DNA from: Prochlorococcus sp. AG-418-I20
Lineage (GTDB): Bacteria; Cyanobacteriota; Cyanobacteriia; PCC-6307; Cyanobiaceae
Assembly: GCA_003214175.1 (NCBI GenBank)
Contig: QCLZ01000001.1
Coordinates: 248,001 to 312,000 of the forward strand
Reading direction: 5' to 3'
Length of the DNA stretch: 64,000 nt
Made by a program: the position numbers and the translations under genes. How positions within the stretch are numbered: position 1 is the first letter of the stretch; the number at the start of each line of letters is the position of its first letter. Positions 21,607 through 30,301 of this stretch are shown here, piece after piece. Under the pieces are notes generated by a model. That model saw nothing but the letters and a program-made list of their open reading frames with translations, was not told the origin of the DNA and did no database searches.

Positions 21607-22377
21607 ATGGAACCAACTTCTAGTTTAAACAGAGGGGAACGAAAAAAAGGTAGTTCTCTTATCACAGGATCTGAGGTGCAATCTCAGGCCAGTGGCGCGA
21701 GCTGTTTTATTACTACTGATTCAGAAAAGTCTTTGGTATCCAGACAAGCAAGTCAGGTTGAGCAAATTGAGTTAAGAACATATGTTTTTTTAGATTCTCT
21801 GCAACCTCAATTAGCTGCATACATGGGAACTGTTAGTAGAGGTTTTTTACCTATTCCAGGTGATTCATGTCTTTGGATGGAAGTTTCTCCTGGGATGGCC
21901 GTTCATAGAGTCACTGATATTGCATTAAAAGCAAGTAATGTAAGACTTGGTCAGATGATTGTTGAAAGAGCATTTGGATCTCTTGCTCTTTACCATAAAG
22001 ATCAAAGCACAGTTTTACATTCTGGAGATGTTGTTCTAGATGCTATTGGGAGTGAAGTTCGAAAAAGAACAAAACCTTCAACGAGTTGGACTGAAGTTAT
22101 TCGAGCTATTACTCCAGATCATGCCGTTTTAATAAATAGACAAAACAGAAGTGGATCAATGATTCAATCTGGAATGAGCATGTTCATATTAGAAACCGAA
22201 CCAGCTGGCTATGTTTTAAAAGCAGCAAATGAAGCTGAAAAAGCATCTAATATAACCGTTGTTGATGTTAAAGCAGTTGGAGCTTTTGGTAGGTTAACTC
22301 TTGCTGGGAAAGAAGGGGATGTAGAAGAAGCCGCAGCTGCTGCTATAAGAGCAATTGAAGAAATTTCAAATTATTGA
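21607..22377 (+). CDS. csoS1D: alpha-carboxysome tandem-BMC shell protein CsoS1D
   Basis: BMC-T protein that forms trimeric pseudohexamers which can stack and open or close a large pore in the carboxysome shell. The 256-residue length matches. A disordered N-terminus (about 1-50) is followed by two BMC repeats (about 51-150 and 155-256; the second ends [24 protein letters not shown]). Glu120-Arg121, the gate residues described in the structure of this protein, fall at exactly these positions here (IVERAF). It is separated from csoS1 by the opposite-strand rdgB. Confidence 0.96.
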   Translation: MEPTSSLNRGERKKGSSLITGSEVQSQASGASCFITTDSEKSLVSRQASQVEQIELRTYVFLDSLQPQLAAYMGTVSRGFLPIPGDSCLWMEVSPGMAVHRVTDIALKASNVRLGQMIVERAFGSLALYHKDQSTVLHSGDVVLDAIGSEVRKRTKPSTSWTEVIRAITPDHAVLINRQNRSGSMIQSGMSMFILETEPAGYVLKAANEAEKASNITVVDVKAVGAFGRLTLAGKEGDVEEAAAAAIRAIEEISNY

Positions 22378-22384
22378 AAATTTT

Positions 22385-22969
22385 TTAATTTAAACCAATT
22401 TCTTTTTTTAAAAAAGGCGACATCATTTTTGCAGCTTTACCCCGACTACCTAATTTACTTAGTTGTGATTGTGAAAGATCTCCATAAACACAGTTAGCTT
22501 CTTTAACCCAAAAAATAGATTCGAATTCCCCATTTGGGTATTTTGGATTTTTAAGAATTTCTCCCCAGCATATTCCAGTTGTATCCTTAACTAAGTTTCC
22601 TGAGGGATCGCACAAAACCATACAACTTATAAATCTTGCGCTTCTATAAGGACTATCAGAAAGTTCCTTAATCAATTTTTTAATTTTTTCAGCGTTGTTT
22701 TTGGCATACCTAGCAGAATATATCCCTGGTCGACCATCTAAAATATCTACTTCAAGACCAGAGTCATCAGCTAATGCCCATGTTTTTGTCTCTAAGGAAG
22801 CTGCCTTGGCTTTTAGTAGTGCATTCTCAAAATATGTGTTTCCAGTCTCTTCGACATTTAAATATTCTGGTTGCTTATTTACTTTTAAAGACAGGACGTC
22901 TAGCATTTCCGAAATTTCAGAAACCTTTTTTTGGTTGCCACTTGCAATGGTGAGAACTGGAAGGTTCAA
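22385..22969 (-). CDS. rdgB: non-canonical purine NTP pyrophosphatase (Ham1/RdgB)
   Basis: Removes ITP, dITP and XTP from the nucleotide pool. The 194-residue product starts with TIASGNQKKVSEI, the substrate-binding block, then WALADDSGLEVDILDGRPGI (metal and catalytic Asp) near residue 65, and SKLGSRGKAAKMM near the end, where most homologues have SHRGKA. Only 7 bp separate its stop from csoS1D's. Upstream is the 325-bp carboxysome promoter region. Confidence 0.95.
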   Translation of the reverse strand: MNLPVLTIASGNQKKVSEISEMLDVLSLKVNKQPEYLNVEETGNTYFENALLKAKAASLETKTWALADDSGLEVDILDGRPGIYSARYAKNNAEKIKKLIKELSDSPYRSARFISCMVLCDPSGNLVKDTTGICWGEILKNPKYPNGEFESIFWVKEANCVYGDLSQSQLSKLGSRGKAAKMMSPFLKKEIGLN

Positions 22970-23014
22970 AACAGAATAAATTTATTGTGAATATTATCTT
23001 ACTTCAAAGGTTGA

Positions 23015-23071
23015 TACGGAGACAGGAAAGGTTGAACATTCCACACCTGTGTAGACAGGGCCCGTCTCGTA
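23015..23071 (+). other. foldable element upstream of csoS1
   Basis: The ends pair as TAC(G)GAGAC (23015-23023) with GTCTCGTA (23064-23071), and inside lies a hairpin CCTGT-gtag-ACAGG (23046-23059). The segment between carries the first TTGAACATTCCACA box. It could be a leader RNA, a small RNA or a DNA cruciform; nothing in the sequence decides which, and I cannot match it to a known RNA family. Confidence 0.4.
23032..23045 (+). repeat. TTGAACATTCCACA box, copy 1
   Basis: Exact 14-nt direct repeat of 23263-23276, lying in the foldable segment far upstream of csoS1 and close to the rdgB start. Confidence 0.6.
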
Positions 23072-23142
23072 CGGAAATAACATAATGTAAATTTTTTATT
23101 AACACAACAGTATGTTTTGATGTACTAACTAATTTCTATAAG

Positions 23143-23158
23143 TATTGATATATCAATA
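23143..23158. promoter_or_regulatory. perfect 16-bp palindrome, candidate operator
   Basis: TATTGATATATCAATA is an uninterrupted dyad 137 bp before the csoS1 ATG. Its T-N11-A spacing fits LysR-type regulators such as CbbR/RbcR, which commonly control RuBisCO genes, but an AT-rich genome gives such palindromes by chance now and then. Confidence 0.4.
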
Positions 23159-23262
23159 GTACCAAGGGTCATAAGTTTATCTTATGAATGATAGAAAAAA
23201 CATTAATGGAGATTTTATCGAAAATGCTTGACTTATAAGTACTTAATGGAGCATTGTTCGGA

Positions 23263-23276
23263 TTGAACATTCCACA
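23263..23276 (+). repeat. TTGAACATTCCACA box, copy 2
   Basis: Second copy, 18 nt before the csoS1 ATG. It overlaps a small hairpin, TGTTC-ggatt-GAACA (23255-23269), that would sit in the csoS1 leader if transcription starts upstream of it. Confidence 0.6.
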
Positions 23277-23294
23277 TTTAGTAATTAGTAGGCA

Positions 23295-23606
23295 ATGGCT
23301 ACAGAAACAATGGGTATCGCTCTCGGCATGATCGAGACACGCGGACTTGTACCTGCAATCGAAGCAGCAGACGCAATGACCAAGGCAGCAGAAGTTCGCC
23401 TTATTGGTCGTGAATTCGTTGGTGGCGGTTATGTCACTGTATTAGTTAGAGGCGAAACAGGCGCAGTTAACGCAGCTGTTAGAGCTGGTGCTGATGCTTG
23501 TGAAAGAGTTGGTGACGGTTTAGTCGCAGCTCACATTATTGCTCGTCCTCATAGAGAAGTTGAACCTGCTCTTGGTAATGGTGAATTCCTTGGTCAAAAG
23601 GACTAA
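23295..23606 (+). CDS. csoS1: carboxysome shell hexamer protein CsoS1
   Basis: BMC-H protein of 103 residues that tiles the flat facets of the alpha-carboxysome. The sequence ALGMIETRGLVPAIEAADAM and VRAGADACERVGDGLVAAHII are hallmark BMC-domain segments; the pore loop is in GGGYVTV. High-light Prochlorococcus usually has a single csoS1 in the operon, as here. The gene is visibly richer in G and C at third positions than its neighbours, as expected of a very highly expressed gene. First gene of the operon, 69 bp before rbcL. Confidence 0.98.
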   Translation: MATETMGIALGMIETRGLVPAIEAADAMTKAAEVRLIGREFVGGGYVTVLVRGETGAVNAAVRAGADACERVGDGLVAAHIIARPHREVEPALGNGEFLGQKD

Positions 23607-23675
23607 TTAAGTAAAGCAAGATTTATGAATTTTGCACAATAATTATTTTCCCTACACAGACCTAAATTTATCCTT

Positions 23676-25091
23676 ATGAGTAAGAAGTATGATGCAGGGG
23701 TAAAGGAGTACAGAGATACCTACTGGACTCCTGAGTATGTACCCCTAGACACCGATTTACTAGCCTGTTTCAAATGTACAGGCCAAGAAGGTGTTCCAAG
23801 AGAAGAAGTTGCAGCGGCTGTTGCGGCTGAATCTTCAACAGGTACTTGGTCAACAGTTTGGTCCGAGTTACTTACAGACTTAGAATTTTATAAAGGACGT
23901 TGTTATCGAATAGAAGACGTTCCTGGAGATCCTGAAGCTTTTTATGCTTTTATTGCATATCCTTTAGATCTTTTTGAAGAAGGTTCTATCACAAACGTAT
24001 TAACATCTCTAGTTGGAAACGTTTTTGGATTTAAAGCTTTAAGACATTTACGTCTAGAAGATATTAGATTCCCAATCGCTTTCATTAAGACTTGCGGTGG
24101 TCCACCAAATGGAATCGTAGTTGAGAGAGATCGTTTAAACAAATACGGAAGACCTCTTCTTGGTTGTACCATTAAACCTAAATTAGGATTATCTGGTAAA
24201 AACTATGGTCGAGTTGTATATGAGTGTCTTAGAGGCGGTCTTGATTTAACGAAGGATGATGAGAATATTAATTCTCAACCATTCCAGCGTTGGAGAGAAA
24301 GATTTGAGTTTGTTGCAGAGGCGGTTAAGCTTGCTCAGCAAGAAACTGGAGAAGTTAAAGGTCACTATTTAAACTGTACTGCTAACACTCCTGAAGAACT
24401 CTATGAAAGAGCCGAATTTGCAAAAGAACTAGATATGCCAATCATCATGCATGATTACATAACTGGTGGTTTTACTGCAAATACTGGATTAGCAAACTGG
24501 TGTCGTAAAAATGGCATGCTTCTGCATATTCACAGAGCTATGCATGCTGTTATAGATAGACATCCAAAGCATGGTATCCACTTCAGAGTTCTAGCAAAAT
24601 GTTTGAGACTCTCCGGAGGAGATCAATTACATACTGGAACTGTTGTTGGAAAACTAGAAGGTGATCGTCAAACAACTCTTGGTTACATCGATAACTTAAG
24701 AGAGTCATTTGTTCCTGAAGATAGATCAAGAGGTAACTTCTTTGATCAAGATTGGGGTTCAATGCCTGGAGTGTTTGCCGTCGCATCAGGTGGTATTCAC
24801 GTTTGGCATATGCCTGCACTTTTAGCGATTTTTGGAGATGATTCTTGTCTTCAGTTTGGTGGAGGAACACATGGTCATCCATGGGGTTCAGCTGCTGGAG
24901 CTGCAGCTAACAGAGTCGCTTTAGAAGCTTGTGTTAAAGCACGTAATGCAGGTCGCGAAATTGAAAAAGAGAGTAGAGACATTCTTATGGAAGCTGCTAA
25001 GCATAGTCCTGAATTAGCTATTGCTCTTGAAACTTGGAAGGAAATCAAGTTTGAGTTTGATACCGTCGACAAGCTTGACGTTCAAGGTTAA
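23676..25091 (+). CDS. rbcL: RuBisCO large subunit, form IA
   Basis: Fixes CO2 onto ribulose-1,5-bisphosphate inside the carboxysome. The 471-residue protein has [34 protein letters not shown] (carbamylated Lys and Mg ligands), HIHRAMHAV, and [17 protein letters not shown] (loop 6 Lys). It follows csoS1 directly, which marks the proteobacterial-like form IA/alpha-carboxysome type rather than the form IB of most freshwater cyanobacteria. Confidence 0.99.
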
Positions 25092-25105
25092 ACCAAATTT
25101 CAAAA

Positions 25106-25130
25106 TTGAGGAGATTCTTTTTCTCCTCAA
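25106..25130 (+). promoter_or_regulatory. rbcL-rbcS intercistronic hairpin
   Basis: TTGAGGAG pairs with CTCCTCAA across a 9-nt U-rich loop. No U tract follows, so it is more likely an RNA processing or stability element than a terminator. Confidence 0.55.
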
Positions 25131-25185
25131 ACTTCTATAAATCTCGTACTATTTCGAGTAATTTTCATTCACATTTAGATTAATT

Positions 25186-25527
25186 ATGCCTTTCCAGAGC
25201 ACAGTAGGCGACTATCAAACAGTTGCAACCCTGGAAACATTCGGTTTCTTACCACCGATGACCCAGGAAGAAATATATGATCAAATTGCATACATAATTG
25301 CTCAAGGTTGGAGTCCTGTCATTGAGCATGTTCACCCTAGTGGAAGTATGCAAACTTATTGGTCTTATTGGAAACTCCCATTCTTTGGGGAAAAAGATCT
25401 TAACTTGGTTGTAAGTGAATTGGAGGCATGTCATAGAGCATACCCTGATCATCACGTGAGAATCATCGGCTACGATGCTTATACTCAAAGCCAAGGAACA
25501 GCTTTTGTCGTTTTCCAAGGACGCTAA
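25186..25527 (+). CDS. rbcS: RuBisCO small subunit
   Basis: 113-residue small subunit that caps the L8 core. Recognised by TFGFLPPMTQEEIYDQIAYII, the signature WSPVIEHVHPSG, YWSYWKLPFFGE and the C-terminal YDAYTQSQGTAFVVFQGR. It lacks the long N-terminal extensions of other forms. 94 bp after rbcL, with a hairpin in the gap, and followed by a terminator-like hairpin. Confidence 0.99.
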   Translation: MPFQSTVGDYQTVATLETFGFLPPMTQEEIYDQIAYIIAQGWSPVIEHVHPSGSMQTYWSYWKLPFFGEKDLNLVVSELEACHRAYPDHHVRIIGYDAYTQSQGTAFVVFQGR

Positions 25528-25549
25528 ATCTACTTAATGTAGTAAATAT

Positions 25550-25584
25550 CTTTCTCCAAAAAATTTTTTGGAGAAAGTTTTTTT
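25550..25584 (+). terminator. strong intra-operon terminator-like hairpin after rbcS
   Basis: CTTTCTCCAAAAAA pairs perfectly with TTTTTTGGAGAAAG (25550-25577), followed by seven T. This has the form of an intrinsic terminator but lies between rbcS and csoS2, so it probably lets part of the transcripts continue and lowers csoS2 output relative to rbcLS. Confidence 0.8.
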
Positions 25585-25621
25585 AAAAGAGTTTTTTTAA
25601 AGAGTTTTAAATTTGAAGATT

Positions 25622-27922
25622 ATGTCAAAAAAAACCAGTAGAGAGATTGCACTAGAAAGAAGAAAGGCGATGAGTGATAGCGGTAAAAAAGCTGCTGCTT
25701 ATTCTTCGACTACTCAAGATAGAGTTAGATCTTCTCAAGATATACAGATTTCTGGTACTCAGTCTTCTTCTAATGATCAAAATATTATTAAACCCGCTAC
25801 AAAACATATTCCAAAAACTAAGGTAAATAGAAAGTCTTCTTCAACAACTTTATCTGCTAAAGAGTTAGTTATAGAGAGAAGAAAAGCAATGTCTACTCAT
25901 GGGAAATCAGCCATAGCTTCATCAGATAGAACTCGTACTGATTTTAAAAAAGAAATTTCTGTAAACGAAGTCAAACCAACTGTTGTTGAAAATCAAGAAA
26001 TTAAAAACTCAAATAATACAGAAACTAAAACACTAAAAACAAACGTTAAAAGAAGAATTAATCAAAAGAGAAAGCCTATTGCTAATACAAGTAGAGATAT
26101 TGTTTTAGCCAGAAGAGAAGCTCAATCTAAACATGGTAAATCAGCATCTAAACAAAATACTAGTGCAGCTTCTCTAGCTAGAAGGGGAGATCCAGATTTA
26201 AGTAGTAGAGAAATTTCTCAGAGAGTAAGAGAACTAAGAAGTAAAACTGGTGCTACAGGTAGTAATAAAGGTAATGGTAAATGTAGACCATGTGGTCCAA
26301 ATAAAAATGGAGCCAAACAAAATATTGCTGATGCAAGTTGGAAAGTTGGCAAAAGTGAAACTGATTCAGGTCAAATAGTTACTGGAACACAAGCCAATAG
26401 ATCTATAAAAACTACAGGTAATGAAGCAAGTACATGTAGAACAGTTACTGGTACTCAATATATGGGAGCAGATGTGATTGATCAATTTTGTCAAGATAGA
26501 CCAAGTTATAAACAACCACTAAGATCTACTGTTACCTCAACAACATCAGGTAATAAAGTAACTGGGAATGAAGTTGGTAGATCTGAGAGGGTCACGGGGG
26601 ATGAGCCAGGAACTTGTAAAAACCTAACAGGTACAGAATATGTATCTGCTAATCAATCGAAGAAGTATTGTGGTGAAGTTCCAAAAAATCCTTCAAAGGT
26701 TAAACATAGTACTACAACTGATGGATTAAAAGTTTCTGGATCGCTTCCTGGTAGATCAACCCTAGTAACTGGAGATGAATCAGGTTCTGGACATCAATTA
26801 ACTGGAGATCAATATCTTGGCTCTGAGCCAAATCCAAAAGGTAAAGCATTTGAAAAAGTAGGCATTTACAACACTCTAAATGGCAATAATGTAACTGGTA
26901 CAGGGGTAGGAAGATCAGACCATATGACAGGTAATGAACATGGGAGTTGCAAGAATGTAACTGGTGATGAGTACATAGGATCTCAGCAATATGAGAAGTT
27001 TTGCGGTTCAAAACCAAAACCAGAAGCTAGGAAAGTAGGTTTAAGCCTTTCTTCAAAGTCTAATTTGATAAGTGGGACTATGACAGGAAGATCAAAAACA
27101 GTAACTGGAGATGAACCAGGTTCTTGCAAAGTGTTAACAGGAACACCATACGCAGGCTTAGATCAGATTAATGAGAATTGTAGTACTGAAACTTCTGAAG
27201 ATGTGAAATCACGAGCAACAGTTAATTCTGGAAATAATTCAAATGCCAGACTTACTGGACAGCAACCAGGAATTGGCGGAGTAATGACAGGTGCTAAGAA
27301 AGGCGCTTGTAAGAATCTAACAGGAACTCCCTATATTGGTGGAGATCAGTTCTCAAAAGCTTGTGATAAGCCTCCACATGATACTGAGTATGCGAATCCG
27401 GAAAAGTCAGCAGGTAATTCTTGGAACGAATTTTCTGTTAACTCTCCATCAAGAGAAAAATATTCCGAAAAAAATACTCAAGGCGTTACCGGTAATGAAT
27501 ATGAAAATGGTTCAAAGATAACAGGACCTTTTGATATGGCTATAGATAAAGTTACTGGAACTGAAAAATTTAGATTCGAACCGAATAAAAATATTACTTA
27601 TAAACAAAAAATGCAAATTGAAGAAGCAGATCGTGCTGCAAAGAAACCAGAAAAAAGAGTTGCATCAAGGATTACTGGTGAAGGACAATCAGTGGGAAAC
27701 GTAACTGGGGATGATTGGGATCGCGGTGATAAGGTAACAGGAACAGAGGGAGCTTCTTCTAGAAAGAGAAATCCATCAAGAGCAGGAAATATGAGTGCAA
27801 TGCCCCCTTTAGAAGTTAAAAGAAATGAGGAAACAGAAAAACCAGATTTCTTGATAACTGGATCTAGTGGTAATACTCGTGATGGACAACTTGTTACCTT
27901 TTCAGGTGGTGCAAGAGGTTAA
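25622..27922 (+). CDS. csoS2: carboxysome assembly scaffold CsoS2
   Basis: Disordered scaffold that binds RuBisCO and links it to the shell. With ATG 25622 the product is 766 residues (a TTG at 25613 would add three). N-terminal region: four basic repeats (REIALERRKAMS, KELVIERRKAMS, RDIVLARREAQS, REISQRVRELRS), the RuBisCO-binding elements. Middle region: six repeats with [VIL][TS]G...GR, TG and TGxxY, most with paired Cys (for example TCRTVTG and QFC). C-terminal region: VTGNEYENG and ITGEGQSVGNVTG blocks and the conserved tail ending LVTFSGGARG. The repeat around 26728-26830 lacks its Cys residues. The frame is continuous; I saw no sign of the ribosomal frameshift reported for the Halothiobacillus gene. 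Confidence 0.96.
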   Translation: MSKKTSREIALERRKAMSDSGKKAAAYSSTTQDRVRSSQDIQISGTQSSSNDQNIIKPATKHIPKTKVNRKSSSTTLSAKELVIERRKAMSTHGKSAIASSDRTRTDFKKEISVNEVKPTVVENQEIKNSNNTETKTLKTNVKRRINQKRKPIANTSRDIVLARREAQSKHGKSASKQNTSAASLARRGDPDLSSREISQRVRELRSKTGATGSNKGNGKCRPCGPNKNGAKQNIADASWKVGKSETDSGQIVTGTQANRSIKTTGNEASTCRTVTGTQYMGADVIDQFCQDRPSYKQPLRSTVTSTTSGNKVTGNEVGRSERVTGDEPGTCKNLTGTEYVSANQSKKYCGEVPKNPSKVKHSTTTDGLKVSGSLPGRSTLVTGDESGSGHQLTGDQYLGSEPNPKGKAFEKVGIYNTLNGNNVTGTGVGRSDHMTGNEHGSCKNVTGDEYIGSQQYEKFCGSKPKPEARKVGLSLSSKSNLISGTMTGRSKTVTGDEPGSCKVLTGTPYAGLDQINENCSTETSEDVKSRATVNSGNNSNARLTGQQPGIGGVMTGAKKGACKNLTGTPYIGGDQFSKACDKPPHDTEYANPEKSAGNSWNEFSVNSPSREKYSEKNTQGVTGNEYENGSKITGPFDMAIDKVTGTEKFRFEPNKNITYKQKMQIEEADRAAKKPEKRVASRITGEGQSVGNVTGDDWDRGDKVTGTEGASSRKRNPSRAGNMSAMPPLEVKRNEETEKPDFLITGSSGNTRDGQLVTFSGGARG

Positions 27923-27929
27923 GTAAATA

Positions 27930-29459
27930 ATGCCTTTAAGAGGACTGGCCAAAGCCAAGAACTTCACATTGGGCCCAACTGCTCCAATGAAAACTTTTAC
28001 GGAAAATATTCATGTACAAACTAAAGAATCAAATAATTTTACAAATTCCGGAAGGTCTCATAAATTAACTAATAATATTCAAAATGAAAATCTATTTAAG
28101 TATGAAAGCAAAATAAAAAGTGATTTTGATGAAATTGTTCCAACTCTCAAGGAAATCGCCCGAATACAACATCATGAAGATTTTATAAAAAAGGCTCAGA
28201 CAATATCTAGAAAAAATTTGGGAATAGATTTACCCCTTCATGTATTAGATAAATCTTGGGTTAAACCTCTTGATATGAGAGCTTTATATGCATGGTGCGC
28301 TTTTAAACAGCATGAGAAACTTAGTGACAATTTTTTTAACAATGATCCACTTGAAGGTGCTGCCGGAAGTAGGGATGCGGAAGACTTTGAAAAATTTCTT
28401 TTAGATTGTGGAATACATTTACTTGATATAACTCCTTGTTCAGATGGGAGGTTAGCTCATTCAGTTGCTTATGTTATGAGAATACCTTTTAGTTCAGTAA
28501 GAAGAAGATCCCATGCAGGAGCACTGTTTGATATTGAAAATACAGTAAATCGATGGGTAAAAACTGAACATAAAAGATATAGAGAGAATGTTCCTAATGA
28601 AGCTCATAAAGATACCAGATACTTAAAAGTTGTAACTTATCATTTTAGTTCAGTAGATCCTTTGCATCAGGGTTGCGCAGCTCATGGTAGTAATGATGAA
28701 TTAGCTGCAGGAGAAGGTAGAAATAAATTATATGCTTTCAAAGAGGCTGTAGAGAATAGCTTTTGCTGCGGTGCATCTGTGGATTTAATGTTGATTGGAC
28801 TTGATACAGACACTGATTCATTGAAAATTCATTTATCTACTAGCGATGGCAATATAGATTTAGAAAAAACTATTTCTACCTTAGATATTTATAATTCAAC
28901 AATAAATTTTTCTAAAGAGGATGCAGAGAGAGAAATTTGTCAAATAATTTCTAAGCATTCTTCAAAAGATAAACTCCAGGGTCTGGAAAAATTTATGTAT
29001 AAATTAATTGTCAATAATATTTCTCAAATTGACTATGTTAGGAGTTTTTATAATGGTTCTTATGAAGATATTGGTCATGCAGAGAGGTTTATTGGAGTTG
29101 GTATTGGTTTTAAAGAAGTTCATCTTAGAAATTTAACTTATTTTGCTCATTTAGATACAGTTGAAGAAGGGGCGCCAGATTTAGATGTAGGAGTGAAGAT
29201 TTTTACTGGATTAAATGTTTCTCAAGATCTACCTATTCCAGTAGTTATAAGATTTGATTACTCTGGCAAAGTACCTGGTGCAAAAGAGAGAGCAATAAAA
29301 GATTGTAAAAGAGTTAATAATGCGATATCAATTAGATATCAAGATTTAGTTAATCAGGGTTTGTTACATACTTGCTCTACTATTAGAGATAGGGACAACA
29401 TTCATTCCGCCCAAATTATTGGAATGTCTTTAGATAAAAAATCAGAGGAGGCTCACTAG
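27930..29459 (+). CDS. csoS3: carboxysomal carbonic anhydrase CsoSCA (CsoS3)
   Basis: Zinc carbonic anhydrase that turns bicarbonate into CO2 inside the carboxysome. 509 residues in three parts: N-terminal helical domain with a disordered tail, a catalytic domain with DITPCSDGRLAHS (Cys ligand plus the Asp-Arg dyad) and VTYHFSSVDPLHQGCAAHGSND (His and Cys ligands), and a C-terminal domain that is a degenerate copy of the catalytic one. 7 bp after csoS2, so translation is likely linked. Confidence 0.97.
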   Translation: MPLRGLAKAKNFTLGPTAPMKTFTENIHVQTKESNNFTNSGRSHKLTNNIQNENLFKYESKIKSDFDEIVPTLKEIARIQHHEDFIKKAQTISRKNLGIDLPLHVLDKSWVKPLDMRALYAWCAFKQHEKLSDNFFNNDPLEGAAGSRDAEDFEKFLLDCGIHLLDITPCSDGRLAHSVAYVMRIPFSSVRRRSHAGALFDIENTVNRWVKTEHKRYRENVPNEAHKDTRYLKVVTYHFSSVDPLHQGCAAHGSNDELAAGEGRNKLYAFKEAVENSFCCGASVDLMLIGLDTDTDSLKIHLSTSDGNIDLEKTISTLDIYNSTINFSKEDAEREICQIISKHSSKDKLQGLEKFMYKLIVNNISQIDYVRSFYNGSYEDIGHAERFIGVGIGFKEVHLRNLTYFAHLDTVEEGAPDLDVGVKIFTGLNVSQDLPIPVVIRFDYSGKVPGAKERAIKDCKRVNNAISIRYQDLVNQGLLHTCSTIRDRDNIHSAQIIGMSLDKKSEEAH

Positions 29460-29461
29460 TT

Positions 29462-29713
29462 ATGTTAATTTGCAAGGTTTTAAAACCACTTGTTTCTACT
29501 AATAGGATTCCCGGTTTTGAACATAAACACCTACAAGTTGTTTTGGATGGTTCTTCAAGCAAGGTTGCAGTAGATGCCGTTGGCTGTAAGCCAGGAGATT
29601 GGGTTATTTGTGTTGGAAGTTCTGCTGCCAGGGAAGCTGCAGGAAGCAAATCTTATCCAAGCGATTTAACGATTGTTGGAATAATTGATCACTGGGATCC
29701 TGACAAAGCATAA
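29462..29713 (+). CDS. csoS4A: carboxysome vertex pentamer protein CsoS4A
   Basis: 83-residue BMC-P (EutN/CcmL family) protein that closes the vertices of the shell. Motifs: KVLKPLVSTNRIPGFEHKHLQVV, VDAVGCKPGDWVICVGSSAAR, and the C-terminal DLTIVGIIDHWD. Starts 2 bp after the csoS3 stop. Confidence 0.97.
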   Translation: MLICKVLKPLVSTNRIPGFEHKHLQVVLDGSSSKVAVDAVGCKPGDWVICVGSSAAREAAGSKSYPSDLTIVGIIDHWDPDKA

Positions 29714-29733
29714 AAAATAGGAGGATAGAAATA

Positions 29734-29982
29734 GTGGAAATTATGAAGGTATTAGGAAGAATGGTATGCACTCAAAGAGTCGCTGGCTTAGGCCACATGA
29801 ATTTAAGAATTTTAGAAAATAATAAAGGAAAGAAATTAGTTGCTGTTGATCCTGTTGGCGCTAGAGAAGGTAACTGGGTTTTTACTGCTAGTGGCTCTGC
29901 TGCGAGATTTGCTTGCCCTAATCCAGAAGTTCAAACAGATTTAACTATTGGCGGTATTATTGATTATTGGGAGAATGAATAA
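29734..29982 (+). CDS. csoS4B: carboxysome vertex pentamer protein CsoS4B
   Basis: 82-residue paralogue of CsoS4A: GRMVCTQRVAGLGHMNLRIL, VDPVGAREGNWVFTASGSAAR and DLTIGGIIDYW. The GTG at 29734 is preferred because AGGAGG (29719-29724) lies 9 nt before it; an ATG at 29743 would sit too far from that site. 20-bp gap from csoS4A. Confidence 0.95.
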   Translation: MEIMKVLGRMVCTQRVAGLGHMNLRILENNKGKKLVAVDPVGAREGNWVFTASGSAARFACPNPEVQTDLTIGGIIDYWENE

Positions 29983-30043
29983 ATACTTCAAATAAAAATC
30001 TTATTTAGAAACTTTGTTGACTGTATAGTGTAATTAATCCTGA

Positions 30044-30295
30044 ATGGAGAATTTAATGTGGAATAAAAGAGAATCACCCTTAAGGATTGAAAAAAGATTT
30101 GAATTTGATGAATATTCAAAAATAAGCAAATTCATGGAGAAAATCGAGAAATTATGTAAAGGAAAGAATATATATCCCAATATCAGTTTTGGGAAGAGTT
30201 TTGTGAGTCTTTCAATATTTTTAAATAACCAAGAAATATCTAGTGAGGAAAAAGACTTTTCAGAGGATATTGATAAATTTTATTTAGAGGATTAA
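30044..30295 (+). CDS. acRAF: alpha-carboxysome RuBisCO assembly factor (PCD-like)
   Basis: 83-residue protein of the pterin-4a-carbinolamine dehydratase fold that, in alpha-carboxysome operons, acts as a RuBisCO chaperone. Seen: LRIEKRFEFDEYSKISKFMEKI and YPNISFGKSFVSLSIF. The His-His-Pro catalytic motif of true PCDs is replaced by Ile-Tyr-Pro (NIYPN), so dehydratase activity is not expected. Placed 61 bp after csoS4B; expression with the operon is inferred. An in-frame ATG at 30056 is an alternative start. Confidence 0.85.
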   Translation: MENLMWNKRESPLRIEKRFEFDEYSKISKFMEKIEKLCKGKNIYPNISFGKSFVSLSIFLNNQEISSEEKDFSEDIDKFYLED

Positions 30296-30301
30296 CCCCT
30301 T

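Larger units (their letters stand above)
22970..23294 (+). promoter_or_regulatory. intergenic control region between rdgB and csoS1
   Basis: A 325-bp gap, the longest around the carboxysome genes, that should hold the divergent promoters of rdgB and csoS1. It contains a perfect palindrome (23143-23158), a 14-nt box present twice (23032-23045 and 23263-23276), and a foldable segment (23015-23071). I see no ORF of note. Confidence 0.7.

Noticed and set aside
26341-27560. CRISPR-like repeated DNA
   Set aside because: The repeats are coding repeats of CsoS2 with diverged DNA, not identical repeats with unique spacers.
25622-27922. Programmed frameshift in csoS2
   Set aside because: The frame is continuous to the conserved C-terminal tail and no slippery site with a clear downstream structure was noticed.
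23295-30295. Recent transfer of the carboxysome block because of its proteobacterial relatives
   Set aside because: The transfer is ancient and shared by all marine alpha-cyanobacteria; base use here matches the genome except for high-expression bias in csoS1.
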